A stretch of 64,000 nt of DNA from positions 682,001 to 746,000 of the forward strand of contig NZ_CP048815.1 of assembly GCF_010977555.1 (NCBI RefSeq), given 5' to 3'. The translations under genes and the position numbers were made by a program. The DNA comes from Caulobacter rhizosphaerae. Lineage in GTDB: Bacteria > Pseudomonadota > Alphaproteobacteria > Caulobacterales > Caulobacteraceae. Of this stretch, positions 1 through 7,979 are shown piece by piece (the first letter of the stretch is position 1; the number at the start of each line of letters is the position of its first letter). The notes under the pieces are model-generated. The model was not told the origin of the DNA, searched no databases, and was given only the letters and a program-made list of their open reading frames with translations.

Positions 1-781
1 CACCCATCTGCATCCGGACCATGTGGGCTTGGCCGGCTGGATCGCACGCAAGTTTGACGTCCGCCTGTGGATGACCCGGCTGGAGTACTTCCAGTGCCGG
101 ATGCTGGTGGCCGACACCGGTCGCGAGGCGCCCGAGGACGGGGTGCGGTTCTTCCGCGCCGCGGGCTGGGACGAGGAGGCGATCGAGAACTACAAGGCCC
201 GGTTCGGCGGCTTCGGCAAGATGATCTACCAACTACCTGACAGCTACCGCCGGATGACCGACGGGGAGGTGTTCCGCATCGGCGACCACGACTGGCGGGT
301 GGTGACTGGCCAGGGCCACTCGCCCGACCACGCCTGCCTGTGGTGCGAGGCGCTGGGCGTCTTGATCTCCGGCGACCAGGTGTTGCCCAGGATCTCGTCC
401 AACGTCTCGGTGTTCCCGACCGAGCCGGACGCCGATCCGCTGAGCGACTGGCTGACCTCGCTGGCCAAGGTGAGGGCGACCGTGCCGGACACGGTGCTGG
501 TGTTGCCGGCCCACAACGATCCGTTCCGCGGGCTGCACGCCCGGATCGACGGCCTGATCTCGGGCCACGAGCGGGGGCTGGGGCGGTTGGCCGGAAAGCT
601 GGCCGAGCCCAAGCGGGCGGTCGACGTGTTCGGCGCGCTGTTCGCCCGGCCGATCGGTCCCGATCTGCTGGGCATGGCCACGGGCGAGGCCCTGGCTCAC
701 CTCAACTGCCTGATCGGGCGCGGCCTGGCGACGCGCGAGGCGGACGCCGACGGGGTGAACTGGTACCGCGCGGCGGGCTAG
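1..781 (+). CDS. MBL-fold metallo-hydrolase, 5' end cut by window
   Basis: C-terminal part of a metallo-beta-lactamase-fold hydrolase (glyoxalase II/LACTB2-like). The reading frame is open from base 2 and begins within the metal-binding motif THLHPDHVG, so the true start lies outside the window. Further expected metal ligands are seen in GHSPDH, SGDQVL and LPAHNDP. The tail after the last ligand fits the winged-helix extension common in this family. The substrate cannot be told from sequence; hydrolysis of a thioester or similar bond is inferred from the fold. It converges on the SRPBCC gene, with a palindromic repeat between them. Confidence 0.85.
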   Translation, partial: THLHPDHVGLAGWIARKFDVRLWMTRLEYFQCRMLVADTGREAPEDGVRFFRAAGWDEEAIENYKARFGGFGKMIYQLPDSYRRMTDGEVFRIGDHDWRVVTGQGHSPDHACLWCEALGVLISGDQVLPRISSNVSVFPTEPDADPLSDWLTSLAKVRATVPDTVLVLPAHNDPFRGLHARIDGLISGHERGLGRLAGKLAEPKRAVDVFGALFARPIGPDLLGMATGEALAHLNCLIGRGLATREADADGVNWYRAAG

Positions 782-791
782 GGTCCGAGAT

Positions 792-819
792 TGGGGACAG
801 GCGCATGCGCCTGTCCCCA
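792..819. repeat. Palindromic intergenic repeat, family C copy 1
   Basis: A perfect 28-bp palindrome centred on GGCGCATGCGCC with outer arms TGGGGACA and TGTCCCCA. It lies between two convergent genes. Related copies are at 8628-8653 and 12848-12873, and a variant is at 24736-24770. There is no U-tract, so it is a repeat element rather than a standard terminator, although it could stop transcription from both sides. Confidence 0.85.
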
Positions 820-826
820 GCCGTGA

Positions 827-1360
827 TCAAGCCGACAGCCGCTTTTCGTACTCGGCCTTGAGCTTGCTCCAGCCGTCCCAGAACGACGCCGTCTGCGGCT
901 TGCCGCTGATCCTGGTGACCAGCACGTCGAGGTGGGCGTGCCAGCCGGCGCTGACGTTCAGCAGCTGGGCTTGGTCGGGCAGGCGGCGGTGGATGACCGT
1001 CAGCAGCACCTTGTCGCCGGCCGGCTCCAGCTCGAACGAAACCTCGCCCTGGTTCCAGGTGAAGGCCAGCTTTCGGTTGGGCTCCAGCGCCAGGATCCGG
1101 CTTTCCAGGCGATGCTCGGCCCCGAAGCCGTCGGGCCGCGCGCCGGGCGGGTCGCTCAGTTCGTCGTTGCGCCAGACCAGTTCGAACGGCGTGCCGGATT
1201 TCATCTCCATCTGGCCGGCCGCCAGCCATTGGCGACGCAGCTCGCTCTGGGTGAGATAGGCCCAGACGCGGTCGACGGGACCGGGCAGCAGGCGCTGGAT
1301 CTTCAGGGTCAGGGGCTCGATCAGTTCGCCATAGGCGGAAAGGGTCGCAAGGTCGCTCAT
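827..1360 (-). CDS. SRPBCC/AHSA1-family protein
   Basis: Protein of 177 aa with the START/Bet v1-like AHSA1 fold, recognised from the pattern RLLPGPVDRVWAYLTQ near the N-terminus and FWDGWSKLKAEYEKRL at the end. Such domains bind hydrophobic ligands or act as small enzymes; no specific ligand can be named. The chosen start (MSDLATLS) overlaps the stop of the upstream ArsR gene by 4 bp (ATGA), so the two are probably translationally coupled. ArsR-SRPBCC pairs are common in proteobacteria, with the regulator controlling its partner. A longer open frame upstream lies inside arsR and is not used. Confidence 0.85.
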   Translation of the reverse strand: MSDLATLSAYGELIEPLTLKIQRLLPGPVDRVWAYLTQSELRRQWLAAGQMEMKSGTPFELVWRNDELSDPPGARPDGFGAEHRLESRILALEPNRKLAFTWNQGEVSFELEPAGDKVLLTVIHRRLPDQAQLLNVSAGWHAHLDVLVTRISGKPQTASFWDGWSKLKAEYEKRLSA

Positions 1361-1725
1361 TGGTCGTCTCCTTGTTTCGGGGGCGGGGCGTTGCGGGCGT
1401 CCTCCTCGCGAAGGAGCCGGTCGAGCACGTCCAGACGGCCGGTCCAGAAGTGCTCGTAGAAGTTCAGCCACTCGTGGGCCGTGGCCAGCGGGCCGGGGTC
1501 GAGGCGGCACAGGTGCGTGCGGCCGCGGACCTCGCGCTGGATCAGGCCGGCGCTTTCCAGGGCCTTGATGTGCTTGGAGGCGGCGGCCAGCGAGATCGAG
1601 AACGGTTCGGCCAGCTGGCCGACCGTCCGTTCGCCGTTCACCAGTTCGCGCAGCATCCGGCGGCGGGTGGCGTCGCCGAGGGCGTGGAAGACGCTGTCCA
1701 ATTGGGGGGTAAGTAATTCAACCAT
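1357..1725 (-). CDS. ArsR/SmtB-family transcriptional regulator
   Basis: Winged-helix repressor of 122 aa. The helix-turn-helix is in the segment TVGQLAEPFSISLAAASKHIKALESAGLI, split here as TVGQLAEPFSIS and LAAASKHIKALESAGLI (roughly residues 35-63). No cysteine cluster typical of metal sensing is visible, so this is probably a non-metal ArsR. The start MVELLTP is chosen because its ATG sits inside a palindrome that recurs 40 bp upstream, as expected for an autoregulated repressor. An in-frame alternative start at 1761 would place the second palindrome over it. No Shine-Dalgarno is seen at either start, so a leaderless mRNA is possible. Confidence 0.85.
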   Translation of the reverse strand: MVELLTPQLDSVFHALGDATRRRMLRELVNGERTVGQLAEPFSISLAAASKHIKALESAGLIQREVRGRTHLCRLDPGPLATAHEWLNFYEHFWTGRLDVLDRLLREEDARNAPPPKQGDDQ

Positions 1726-1734
1726 GTGGTTGAA
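1717..1734. promoter_or_regulatory. Probable ArsR operator 1 (over the arsR start codon)
   Basis: TTCAACCA-TG-TGGTTGAA, an 18-bp inverted repeat with perfect 8-bp arms, covering the ATG of the ArsR gene. The same core occurs at 1758-1773. Position and duplication point to autorepression; this is inference. Confidence 0.6.
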
Positions 1735-1757
1735 TGTGTAGCGCGGCCCATCGAGAG

Positions 1758-1773
1758 TCAACCAACTGGTTGA
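1758..1773. promoter_or_regulatory. Probable ArsR operator 2
   Basis: TCAACCA-AC-TGGTTGA, perfect 7-bp arms with the same core and 2-bp spacer as the site at 1717-1734. The two centres are 40 bp apart, close to four helical turns, so two dimers could bind the same DNA face. It lies in the divergent region shared with the MarR gene. Confidence 0.6.
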
Positions 1774-1822
1774 ATGTTTTCGTCGAATGGTCGAAACATT
1801 CGTTTGATATTTCGCGCGCGAA
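1772..1822. promoter_or_regulatory. Further inverted repeats in the arsR-marR divergent region
   Basis: GAATGTTT (1772-1779) pairs with AAACATTC (1794-1801), and TTCGCGCGCGAA (1811-1822) is a perfect 12-bp palindrome 16 bp before the MarR start codon. MarR proteins usually bind palindromes close to their own promoter, so the second is the better MarR operator candidate. Assignment is inference. Confidence 0.35.
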
Positions 1823-1838
1823 CTATAACCATGGCGCC

Positions 1839-2282
1839 ATGACCACGCCTCCCGACCGCCGCCTGGTGTTCCTGCTCAATGTCGCCCACCGGCGGGTGCA
1901 GCGCTATGTCGAGGCCAAGATGGCGGCCAAGGGTGGGCTGACCGCCGCCCAGTCCGGGGCCCTGTTCGTGCTGGGGCAGAAGGACGGGGCCCTGATCGGC
2001 GAGGCCGCCGAGGCCCTGGACCTGGCGCCCTCGGCCATGACGGGCCTCGTCGACCGCATGGTCCGCGCCGAGCTGGTCGAGCGCCGGCCCGACCCCAAGG
2101 ACGGCCGCGCCCTGCGCCTCTATCTCACCGACAAGGGGCGCGAGGCCCGCGAGGACGCCAAGGCCGGCGTCGAAGGCCTCAACGCCCACCTGACCGCCGG
2201 CTTCACGGACGACGAGATCGCCGTCGTGTCGCGCTGGCTGAGCAGCCTGCAAACCAAGTTCCCCAAAGGAGACCCCGCATGA
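1839..2282 (+). CDS. MarR-family transcriptional regulator
   Basis: 147-aa winged-helix regulator. The region LTAAQSGALFVL through GEAAEALDLAPSAMTGLVDRMV is the helix-turn-helix, and RRPDPKDGRALRLYLTDKG is the wing typical of MarR. The start MTTPPDRR is preferred because the upstream in-frame stretch runs through the operator region. Its stop overlaps the crotonase start (ATGA, 2279-2282), so it heads an operon with the crotonase, DUF3995 and SDR genes and probably senses a lipid-type or aromatic acyl compound handled by them. The ligand is unknown. Confidence 0.9.
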   Translation: MTTPPDRRLVFLLNVAHRRVQRYVEAKMAAKGGLTAAQSGALFVLGQKDGALIGEAAEALDLAPSAMTGLVDRMVRAELVERRPDPKDGRALRLYLTDKGREAREDAKAGVEGLNAHLTAGFTDDEIAVVSRWLSSLQTKFPKGDPA

Positions 2283-3049
2283 CCGACCACGTTAAGGTCG
2301 AAATCGACGCCGGCGTGATGACCCTCACCCTGGCGCGGCCGGACAAGAAGAACGCCCTTTCCAACGCCATGTACGGCGTTCTGGCCGACAGCCTGGAGCA
2401 GGCCGAGAGCGACCCGACCGTGCGGGTGGTGGTGTTCCAGGCCGACGGCGACAGCTTCAGCGCCGGCAACGACCTGCAGGACTTCGCGGCCCAGGCCACC
2501 GGCGCCTTCACCGGCGAGCGCCACGTGATGCGGTTCCTGAAGAACCTGGCGAAGGCGACCCGGCCGCTGGTCGCCGCCGTTCAGGGCCAGGCCGTGGGCG
2601 TGGGCACGACCATGCTGCTGCATTGCGACCTGGTGTTCACCAGTCCCGACGCCAGGCTGACCACGCCCTTCGTCAACTTGGCCCTGGTGCCCGAGGCCGC
2701 CTCCAGCTGGCTGCTGCCGGCCCGCATCGGCCACGCCCGGGCCTACGCCATGTTCGCCCTGGGCGAGGCGGTCAGCGGCGAGACGGCCGCGGCCTGGGGG
2801 ATCGCCAACGCTTGCGTGCCGCTGGACGAGCTGCGCGCCAAGGCCCGTGCCGCCGCCGACCAACTGGCCAAGCGTCCGCTGGGCGCCCTGACGACGACCA
2901 AGTCGCTGATGCGCGACGCTGAGGCGATCTCGGCGCTGATGGACAAGGAAGGCGAGCTGTTCGGCCAGCGTCTGCAGACCGCCGAGGCCCGCGAAGCCTT
3001 CATGGCCTTCGCCGAGCGTCGCGCGCCCGACTTCAGCAAGGTCGGCTGA
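2279..3049 (+). CDS. Enoyl-CoA hydratase/isomerase (crotonase) family protein
   Basis: 256-aa crotonase. Oxyanion-hole segments are SAGNDLQDF (about residues 60-68) and GQAVGVGTTMLLHCDL (about 102-117). A glutamate in the motif LVPEAASSW occupies the place used by delta3,delta2-enoyl-CoA isomerases, while the second hydratase glutamate is not obvious, so isomerase activity is at least as likely as hydration. It acts on acyl-CoAs in the cytoplasm. It is translationally coupled to the upstream MarR gene and followed one base later by the DUF3995 gene. Confidence 0.88.
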   Translation: MTDHVKVEIDAGVMTLTLARPDKKNALSNAMYGVLADSLEQAESDPTVRVVVFQADGDSFSAGNDLQDFAAQATGAFTGERHVMRFLKNLAKATRPLVAAVQGQAVGVGTTMLLHCDLVFTSPDARLTTPFVNLALVPEAASSWLLPARIGHARAYAMFALGEAVSGETAAAWGIANACVPLDELRAKARAAADQLAKRPLGALTTTKSLMRDAEAISALMDKEGELFGQRLQTAEAREAFMAFAERRAPDFSKVG

Positions 3050-3050
3050 G

Positions 3051-3464
3051 GTGGCGCTGGCCCTGATCCTGGCGGCGGCCCTGTTCGCCCTCGCCGGGAT
3101 CCACCTCTATTGGGGGTTCGGCGGCCGCTGGCCCGGCCATGACGAGGCCTCGATGGTCGAGCATGTGGTGGGCCGTACGCGGGGCATGCGCGCTCCAGGT
3201 TTCCTGGCTTCCGCCGCGGTCGCGGCGGCGCTGGCGGCCGGCGGCGTCCTGGCCCTGTCCAGCTTGACGCAGACCCGCTGGGACGGGGCGTTGGGCGCGG
3301 CGCGCTGGGCCTTGTTCGCCATCTTCGCAGGGCGGGGCCTGGCGTCCTATGTCCCGCCCGTCTTCCGCTACGCCGAGGGCACGCCGTTCGCGACGCTCAA
3401 TCGTCGGGCCTACGGGCCCCTGTGCCTGGCGATCGCCTTGGGGATCCTGGTCTTGCAGCTGTAG
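3051..3464 (+). CDS. DUF3995 family membrane protein
   Basis: 137-aa protein with about four hydrophobic segments: residues 2-23, 48-70, around 80-97 and 120-137. The pattern GIHLYWGFGG near the N-terminus and RRAYGPLCLAIALG at the C-terminus match the DUF3995 family of small inner-membrane proteins of unknown function. It starts with GTG one base after the crotonase stop and is probably co-translated. No catalytic motif is visible. Confidence 0.75.
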   Translation: MALALILAAALFALAGIHLYWGFGGRWPGHDEASMVEHVVGRTRGMRAPGFLASAAVAAALAAGGVLALSSLTQTRWDGALGAARWALFAIFAGRGLASYVPPVFRYAEGTPFATLNRRAYGPLCLAIALGILVLQL

Positions 3465-3505
3465 CGTCCGTCACCGTCAAAAAGACCGCAGGGAAGAAAC
3501 GCATC

Positions 3506-4474
3506 ATGGCCGACCGCATCAAATCCCCGTTCGGGGCCTATACCGACGCTCGCGACGTGGTCGGCGGCCATGACCTGGCCGGCAAGGTCGCCATCGTCAC
3601 CGGCGGGGCCACCGGCATCGGCGTCGAGACCGCTCGCGCCCTGGCCGAAACGGGGGCCGAGGTGGTGATCGCGGTGCGCAAGCCCGACCTGGCCGAGGCG
3701 GCAGTGGCGGACATCGCCAAGACCGCCAAGGGGAAGGTTTCCTGGTCGATGCTGGACCTTTCCAGCTTTCAGTCGATCCGCGCCTTCGCCGCGCGCTGGG
3801 GCGAGCGGCCGCTGAACCTGCTGATCAACAACGCCGGGGTCATGGCCTGCCCGCTCGCCTATACCGAAGACGGGCTGGAGATGCAGATCGGCACGAACCA
3901 TTTCGGCCACTTCCTGCTGTCGGTGCTGCTGGCCCCGAACCTGACGGCGGGCGCCCGACGGTCCGGCAAGACCTCGCGCCTGGTGTCGCTGTCGTCGATC
4001 GGCCATCGCCGCGCGCCGATGAACTTCGACGACCCGCATTTCCGCTCGCACCCTTACGACAAGTGGGAAAGCTACGGCCAGGCCAAGACCGCCAACGCCC
4101 TGTTCGCCGTAGGCTTCGACAGGCGGTTCAGCGACCAGGGCGTGCGGGCCAATGCGGTGATGCCGGGCGGCATCTTCACGCCGCTGCAGCGCCACCTGCC
4201 GCTCGATGAGCAGAAGGCCCTGGGCTGGCTGGACGACGACGGCAAGCCGCGCGCCGGCTTCAAGACCCCGCAGCAGGGCGCCTCGACCAGCGTCTGGGCC
4301 GCCGTGGGCGATGAACTGGAAGGCGTCGGCGGGCTCTATCTGGAGGACCTGGCCCAGGCCGTCCCGTGGAGCAAGGAACACCCGTGGGCCGGGGTCATGC
4401 CCCACGCCTTGGATCCCGAGGCGGCCGAGCGGCTCTGGACGCTGTCGGTGGAGACCGCCGGCGCGGGGGGCTGA
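3506..4474 (+). CDS. SDR-family oxidoreductase (retinol dehydrogenase-like)
   Basis: 322-aa short-chain dehydrogenase. The cofactor motif TGGATGIG is at about residues 32-39, NNAG follows the central sheet, the catalytic serine is in SLSSIG and the YxxxK motif is YGQAK. Its length and the sequence around NHFGHFLL resemble the WW-domain oxidoreductase/retinol dehydrogenase group, which uses NADP(H) on alcohols or ketones of lipids. The start MADRIKSP is chosen because the longer frame reads back into the DUF3995 gene. It is likely in the MarR-led operon, 41 bp after DUF3995. Confidence 0.85.
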   Translation: MADRIKSPFGAYTDARDVVGGHDLAGKVAIVTGGATGIGVETARALAETGAEVVIAVRKPDLAEAAVADIAKTAKGKVSWSMLDLSSFQSIRAFAARWGERPLNLLINNAGVMACPLAYTEDGLEMQIGTNHFGHFLLSVLLAPNLTAGARRSGKTSRLVSLSSIGHRRAPMNFDDPHFRSHPYDKWESYGQAKTANALFAVGFDRRFSDQGVRANAVMPGGIFTPLQRHLPLDEQKALGWLDDDGKPRAGFKTPQQGASTSVWAAVGDELEGVGGLYLEDLAQAVPWSKEHPWAGVMPHALDPEAAERLWTLSVETAGAGG

Positions 4475-4584
4475 CGCCGATTCATCCGCCTTGCCGGGCC
4501 CGCGCTGAAGGATCAGGGTCCCGTCCACCGTGTGATCGCCCGGGCCGGGGCCATCCTGGCCAGAACCGCATCGAGAGCAGAAGC

Positions 4585-5442
4585 ATGAGCCTAGCTGGCA
4601 AGACCCTCTTCATCACCGGCGCCTCGCGCGGCATCGGCTTGGCCATCGCCCTGCGCGCCGCCCGCGACGGCGCCAACATCGTCGTCGCCGCCAAGACCGC
4701 CGAGGCCCATCCCAAGCTGCCGGGCACCATCTACACCGCCGCCGAGGCGATCGAGGCGGCCGGCGGCAAGGCCTTGCCGCTGGTGGTCGACGTGCGCGAG
4801 GAGGCCAGCGTCCAGGCCGCGGTCGACAAGGCGGTCGAGACGTTCGGCGGCATCGACATCTGCGTCAACAACGCCTCGGCGATCTCGCTGACCGGCACGC
4901 TGTCGACGGACATGAAGCGCTACGACCTGATGCACCAGATCAACGGACGCGGCACGTTCCTGACCTCGAAGATCTGCCTGCCGCACCTGAAGAAGGCGGC
5001 CAACCCGCACATCCTGGCGCTGTCGCCGCCGCTGGACATCAAGCCCCGCTGGTTCGCGCCGCACGTGGCCTATTCGATGGCCAAGTACAATATGAGCCTG
5101 TGCATGCTGGGCATGGCCGAGGAGTTCCGGTCCGACGGCGTGGCCTGCAACGCCCTGTGGCCGCGCACCGCCATCGCCACCGCCGCCATCCAGTTCGCCC
5201 TGACCGGCGAGGAGGGCCTCAAGCACTGCCGCACGGTCGAGATCATGGCCGACGCGGCCCACGCCATGTTCCTCAAGCCCTCGCGGGAATTCACCGGCCA
5301 GTTCGTGATCGACGACACGTTCCTCTACGCCGAGGGCGTGCGCGACTTCGACCAGTACCGCGTCGACCCGACCGCCACCCTGATGCCCGACTTCTTCGTG
5401 CCCGAGGACAGCGTCCCGCCGCCGGGCGTGGTGATCGGGTAG
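4585..5442 (+). CDS. SDR-family oxidoreductase, HSDL2-like
   Basis: 285-aa short-chain dehydrogenase with TGASRGIG at residues 10-17, NNAS in the position of NNAG, and YSMAKYN as the catalytic YxxxK. The active-site serine lies in LALSPPL. This set of variants and the segment CNALWPRTAIATAAIQ are typical of the HSDL2-like branch, which handles fatty acyl or steroid-like substrates; the true substrate is unknown. It is separated from the previous SDR by 110 bp, so it may be in the same operon or have its own promoter. It ends just before an inverted-repeat element. Confidence 0.85.
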   Translation: MSLAGKTLFITGASRGIGLAIALRAARDGANIVVAAKTAEAHPKLPGTIYTAAEAIEAAGGKALPLVVDVREEASVQAAVDKAVETFGGIDICVNNASAISLTGTLSTDMKRYDLMHQINGRGTFLTSKICLPHLKKAANPHILALSPPLDIKPRWFAPHVAYSMAKYNMSLCMLGMAEEFRSDGVACNALWPRTAIATAAIQFALTGEEGLKHCRTVEIMADAAHAMFLKPSREFTGQFVIDDTFLYAEGVRDFDQYRVDPTATLMPDFFVPEDSVPPPGVVIG

Positions 5443-5447
5443 CGCCC

Positions 5448-5557
5448 TGCGTCCTTCGAGGCGCGCTCAGGAGCGCGCACCTCAGGATGAGGATTTCACA
5501 GCCAACCCTCGCTCCTCATCCTGAGGTGCGAGGCGCAGCCGAGCCTCGAAGGACGCA
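5448..5557. repeat. Long inverted-repeat element, family A copy 1
   Basis: Two nested pairs of arms: TGCGTCCTTCGAGGC (5448-5462) with GCCTCGAAGGACGCA (5543-5557), and GCACCTCAGGATGAGGA (5477-5493) with TCCTCATCCTGAGGTGC (5513-5529). It fills the space between two convergent genes. Copies at 6393-6497 and 11281-11380 have the same arms with different loops. Confidence 0.85.
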
Positions 5558-5562
5558 CCGCG

Positions 5563-5895
5563 CTAAGGTTTCCGCCCCTTCCGCGCCGCCGCCACGGCGA
5601 TCGAGCGGCGCGCCCAGTCCACCATCAGGTCGGGATCGTCCAGCGCCTCGGCGGGCGCCGTCCAGTAGGCCATCGGGCTCATGCCGAACGGCGCGAACTG
5701 GATGCTGCCGGCCGCTTCGAAATCGGGGCGCAGGGCCTCGTCGCCCTTCAGGTACAGGGTGTCGTCGTCCACCAGGGCGAAGAACAGGCCTTGGGCGTAG
5801 AGCCCGACTCCGCCGAACATCCGGCGCGAGGTCAGCGGCCCGACCGGGGCCAGCTGTTCGAGCACGAAATCCAGATAGTCCGAAGAGACCGCCAT
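5563..5895 (-). CDS. TfoX N-terminal domain protein
   Basis: 110-aa protein made only of the TfoX N-terminal domain (COG3070), recognised from SRRMFGGVGLYAQGLFFALVDD and the later YLKGDE and MAYWTAP elements, given here in fragments: RRMFGGVGLYAQGLFFAL then YLKGDE. In gamma-proteobacteria TfoX regulates competence; the solitary domain in alpha-proteobacteria has no settled role. Its ATG is directly abutted by the ATG of the divergent GNAT gene (CATATG), so neither gene has a private upstream region and each promoter must lie in the other gene or transcripts must be leaderless. Confidence 0.85.
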   Translation of the reverse strand: MAVSSDYLDFVLEQLAPVGPLTSRRMFGGVGLYAQGLFFALVDDDTLYLKGDEALRPDFEAAGSIQFAPFGMSPMAYWTAPAEALDDPDLMVDWARRSIAVAAARKGRKP

Positions 5896-6387
5896 ATGCC
5901 CGTCACCACCCAAGTCTCGGTTCGTCCCGCCGTCGCCGCCGACGGCGATTTGATCCTGCAGTTCATCCGCGACCTGGCCGCTTACGAGAAGCTGCTGGAT
6001 GACGTGCGGGCGACGCGGGACGACATCACGGTGGCGCTGTTCGGCGATAATCCCAAGGCCTTCTGCGACATCGCCGAGATCGACGGCCGGCCGGTGGGGT
6101 TCGCCCTGTGGTTCTACAACTTCTCGACCTTCGTCGGCCGGCACGGGATCTATCTGGAGGACCTGTTCGTCCAACCTCAGGCGCGCGGCTCGGGCGCGGG
6201 CAAGGCGCTGCTGGCCAACCTGGCCAGGCGCTGCGTCGACGAGAACCTGGGCCGGCTGGAATGGGCCGTGCTGGACTGGAACGCCCCGTCGATCGCCTTC
6301 TACGACAGCCTGGGCGCGGCGGCGATGGACGAATGGATCGTGCGCCGGATGACGGGCGAGGCGTTGGCGAGGCTGGCGGGGGTGTAG
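5896..6387 (+). CDS. GNAT-family N-acetyltransferase (SSAT-like)
   Basis: 163-aa acetyltransferase. Motif A is IYLEDLFVQPQARGSGAG followed by KALLANLA, giving the acetyl-CoA pyrophosphate loop, and LDWNAPSIAFYDSLGA is motif B. The order and spacing resemble spermidine/spermine or diamine N1-acetyltransferases, so a polyamine or amino acid amine is a plausible acceptor. The start codon touches that of the divergent TfoX-domain gene. It ends 5 bp before the next family A repeat. Confidence 0.85.
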   Translation: MPVTTQVSVRPAVAADGDLILQFIRDLAAYEKLLDDVRATRDDITVALFGDNPKAFCDIAEIDGRPVGFALWFYNFSTFVGRHGIYLEDLFVQPQARGSGAGKALLANLARRCVDENLGRLEWAVLDWNAPSIAFYDSLGAAAMDEWIVRRMTGEALARLAGV

Positions 6388-6392
6388 CGCCG

Positions 6393-6497
6393 TGCGTCCT
6401 TCGAGGCTCGGCTACGCCTCGCACCTCAGGATGAGGAATTCAGAGCAGCAAAGCGCCTCATCCTGAGGCGCCCGCGCAGCGGGCCTCGAAGGACGCA
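6393..6497. repeat. Long inverted-repeat element, family A copy 2
   Basis: Arms TGCGTCCTTCGAGGC and GCCTCGAAGGACGCA at the ends and CACCTCAGGATGAGGA facing CCTCATCCTGAGGCG inside. It again sits exactly between convergent genes (GNAT and MFS). Compared with copy 1, the inner right arm carries GAGGCGCCCGCGCAGCGGGC, a different loop sequence. Confidence 0.85.
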
Positions 6498-6504
6498 CGG
6501 CCCG

Positions 6505-7803
6505 CTATTCCAGCCGGTCAGCCTTCCGCAGTTCCGGGAACATCTTCGCCCAGGCCCCGGTCACCACCAGCGCCCCGACGCCGCCGAAGACGGCCGCGCC
6601 GACCGGGCCCAGGAACCGCGCCGCGACGCCGCTCTCGAACTCGCCCAGCTCGTTGGAGGCGCTGATGAACAGGCCCGAGACGGCGGCGACCCGGCCGCGC
6701 ATCGGGTCGGGCGTGACCAGCTGCACCAGGGTCTGGCGGATATAGACCGAGACCATGTCGGCCCCGCCCAGCACCGCCAGGGCCGCCACCGACAGCCACA
6801 TCCATTGCGACAGGCCGAACACCACCGTGGCCGCACCGAACACCGCCACGGCGCCGAACATCAGCAGGCCTGCTCGGCGGCGGATCTGCTGGCTGGCCAG
6901 GACGACGGCCACCAGAGTCGCGCCCACGGCTGGGGCGGCGCGCAGGACGCCGAAGCCCTCCGCGCCGACATGCAGCACGTCGCGGGCGAACACCGGCAGC
7001 AGGGCCGTGGCCCCGCCCAGCAACACGGCGAACAGGTCCAGCGAGATCGAGCCGAAGACGATCTTGTTGCGCCAGGTATAGACCAGGCCCTCCTTGATCA
7101 GCGTCCAGCGCGAGCCGGGCTGCACCACCGGCTTGGTCGATTGGCGGATGCCCAGCAGGCACAGGCCGCCCAGCAGGAACAGGCCGGCCGAGGCCCCGAA
7201 GGCGACGGCCGGCGAGATCGCGCACAGCAGGCCGCCCAGGGCCGGGCCGATGATCGAGGCGCTCTGCCAGGACAGCGAGTTCCAGGCGATGGCGCGCGGC
7301 AGCAGCGGGCGCGCCACCAGCATCGGGCCCATGGCGCTGGAGGCCGGCGACAGGAAGGCGCGCCCGGCCCCGAACAGCACGGCGATGGCGAAGATCGGCC
7401 ACAGGGCCGTATGTCCCGACCAGGCCAGCAGGCCCAGGCCGCCGGCGCACAGGATGTCGACGCCGATCGCGGCGGTCATGATCGCCTTGCGGTCATGCCG
7501 GTCGGCGGTCTCGCCCGCGGTCAGGGCCAGGAAGAACAGCGGGATAAACTGGGCCAGGCCGACCATGCCCAGCAGGAAGGCGCCCTGACCCTCGTCGTGG
7601 CCGGTCTCGCGGGCCAGGGTGTAGACCTGCCAGCCGATGGTCACCGCCTGGATCTGTACGGCCAGGGTGGCGACGAAGCGGGCGGTCCAGAAAAACAGGA
7701 AGTCGGTCTGCCGGAGCAGGGCGCGCATGGACGTGTCCCCCTCCTGCTTTGGCGCTTCGATCGCCGAAGGGACGGAGTCGGGGTCGGGGGGCAGGTCGGT
7801 CAT
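6505..7803 (-). CDS. MFS transporter (EntS/MFS_3-like exporter)
   Basis: 432-aa inner-membrane protein with about 12 hydrophobic segments beginning at DFLFFWTARFVATLAVQIQA, here shortened to FLFFWTARFVATLAVQ. The conserved loop after segment 2 reads GETADRHDRKAIM, the MFS signature, and a cytoplasmic loop with the run STKPVVQPGSRWTLIKEGL separates the halves. The N-terminal half resembles the EntS/MFS_3 efflux group, which exports siderophores or drugs with proton drive; the substrate is unknown. The start MTDLPPDP is chosen over a longer frame because the latter begins in the divergent region. Confidence 0.8.
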   Translation of the reverse strand: MTDLPPDPDSVPSAIEAPKQEGDTSMRALLRQTDFLFFWTARFVATLAVQIQAVTIGWQVYTLARETGHDEGQGAFLLGMVGLAQFIPLFFLALTAGETADRHDRKAIMTAAIGVDILCAGGLGLLAWSGHTALWPIFAIAVLFGAGRAFLSPASSAMGPMLVARPLLPRAIAWNSLSWQSASIIGPALGGLLCAISPAVAFGASAGLFLLGGLCLLGIRQSTKPVVQPGSRWTLIKEGLVYTWRNKIVFGSISLDLFAVLLGGATALLPVFARDVLHVGAEGFGVLRAAPAVGATLVAVVLASQQIRRRAGLLMFGAVAVFGAATVVFGLSQWMWLSVAALAVLGGADMVSVYIRQTLVQLVTPDPMRGRVAAVSGLFISASNELGEFESGVAARFLGPVGAAVFGGVGALVVTGAWAKMFPELRKADRLE

Positions 7804-7928
7804 CGGCGCGGAACATGTCCCCAGGCGCGCGTCGCCGCAATCGCGTTTGTTTGATGCGACCGTTGATTTCATTGACGCCATGCGCCCCAGGCCCTATTGC
7901 GCGCCCTCCAACGGAGGGAAGCGCCGCC

Positions 7929-7979
7929 ATGCGACGCCTGCGACGAACCTGCGCCGCGCGGACCGGAGTCCGCGTCTGA
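7929..7979 (+). CDS. Possible arginine-rich leader peptide
   Basis: A 16-codon open frame, MRRLRRTCAARTGVRV, with GGAGGG about 10 nt before its ATG. It is followed by two possible hairpins (GCGGAC-CGGA-GTCCGC and GCGGCC-GTCTC-GGCCGC) and by GGGG-CTATGT-CCCC-TTTT, a terminator-like element, before the GNAT gene. Six of 16 residues are arginine. This could be a translational attenuator, but GC-rich DNA throws up arginine codons easily; confidence is low. Confidence 0.25.
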   Translation: MRRLRRTCAARTGVRV

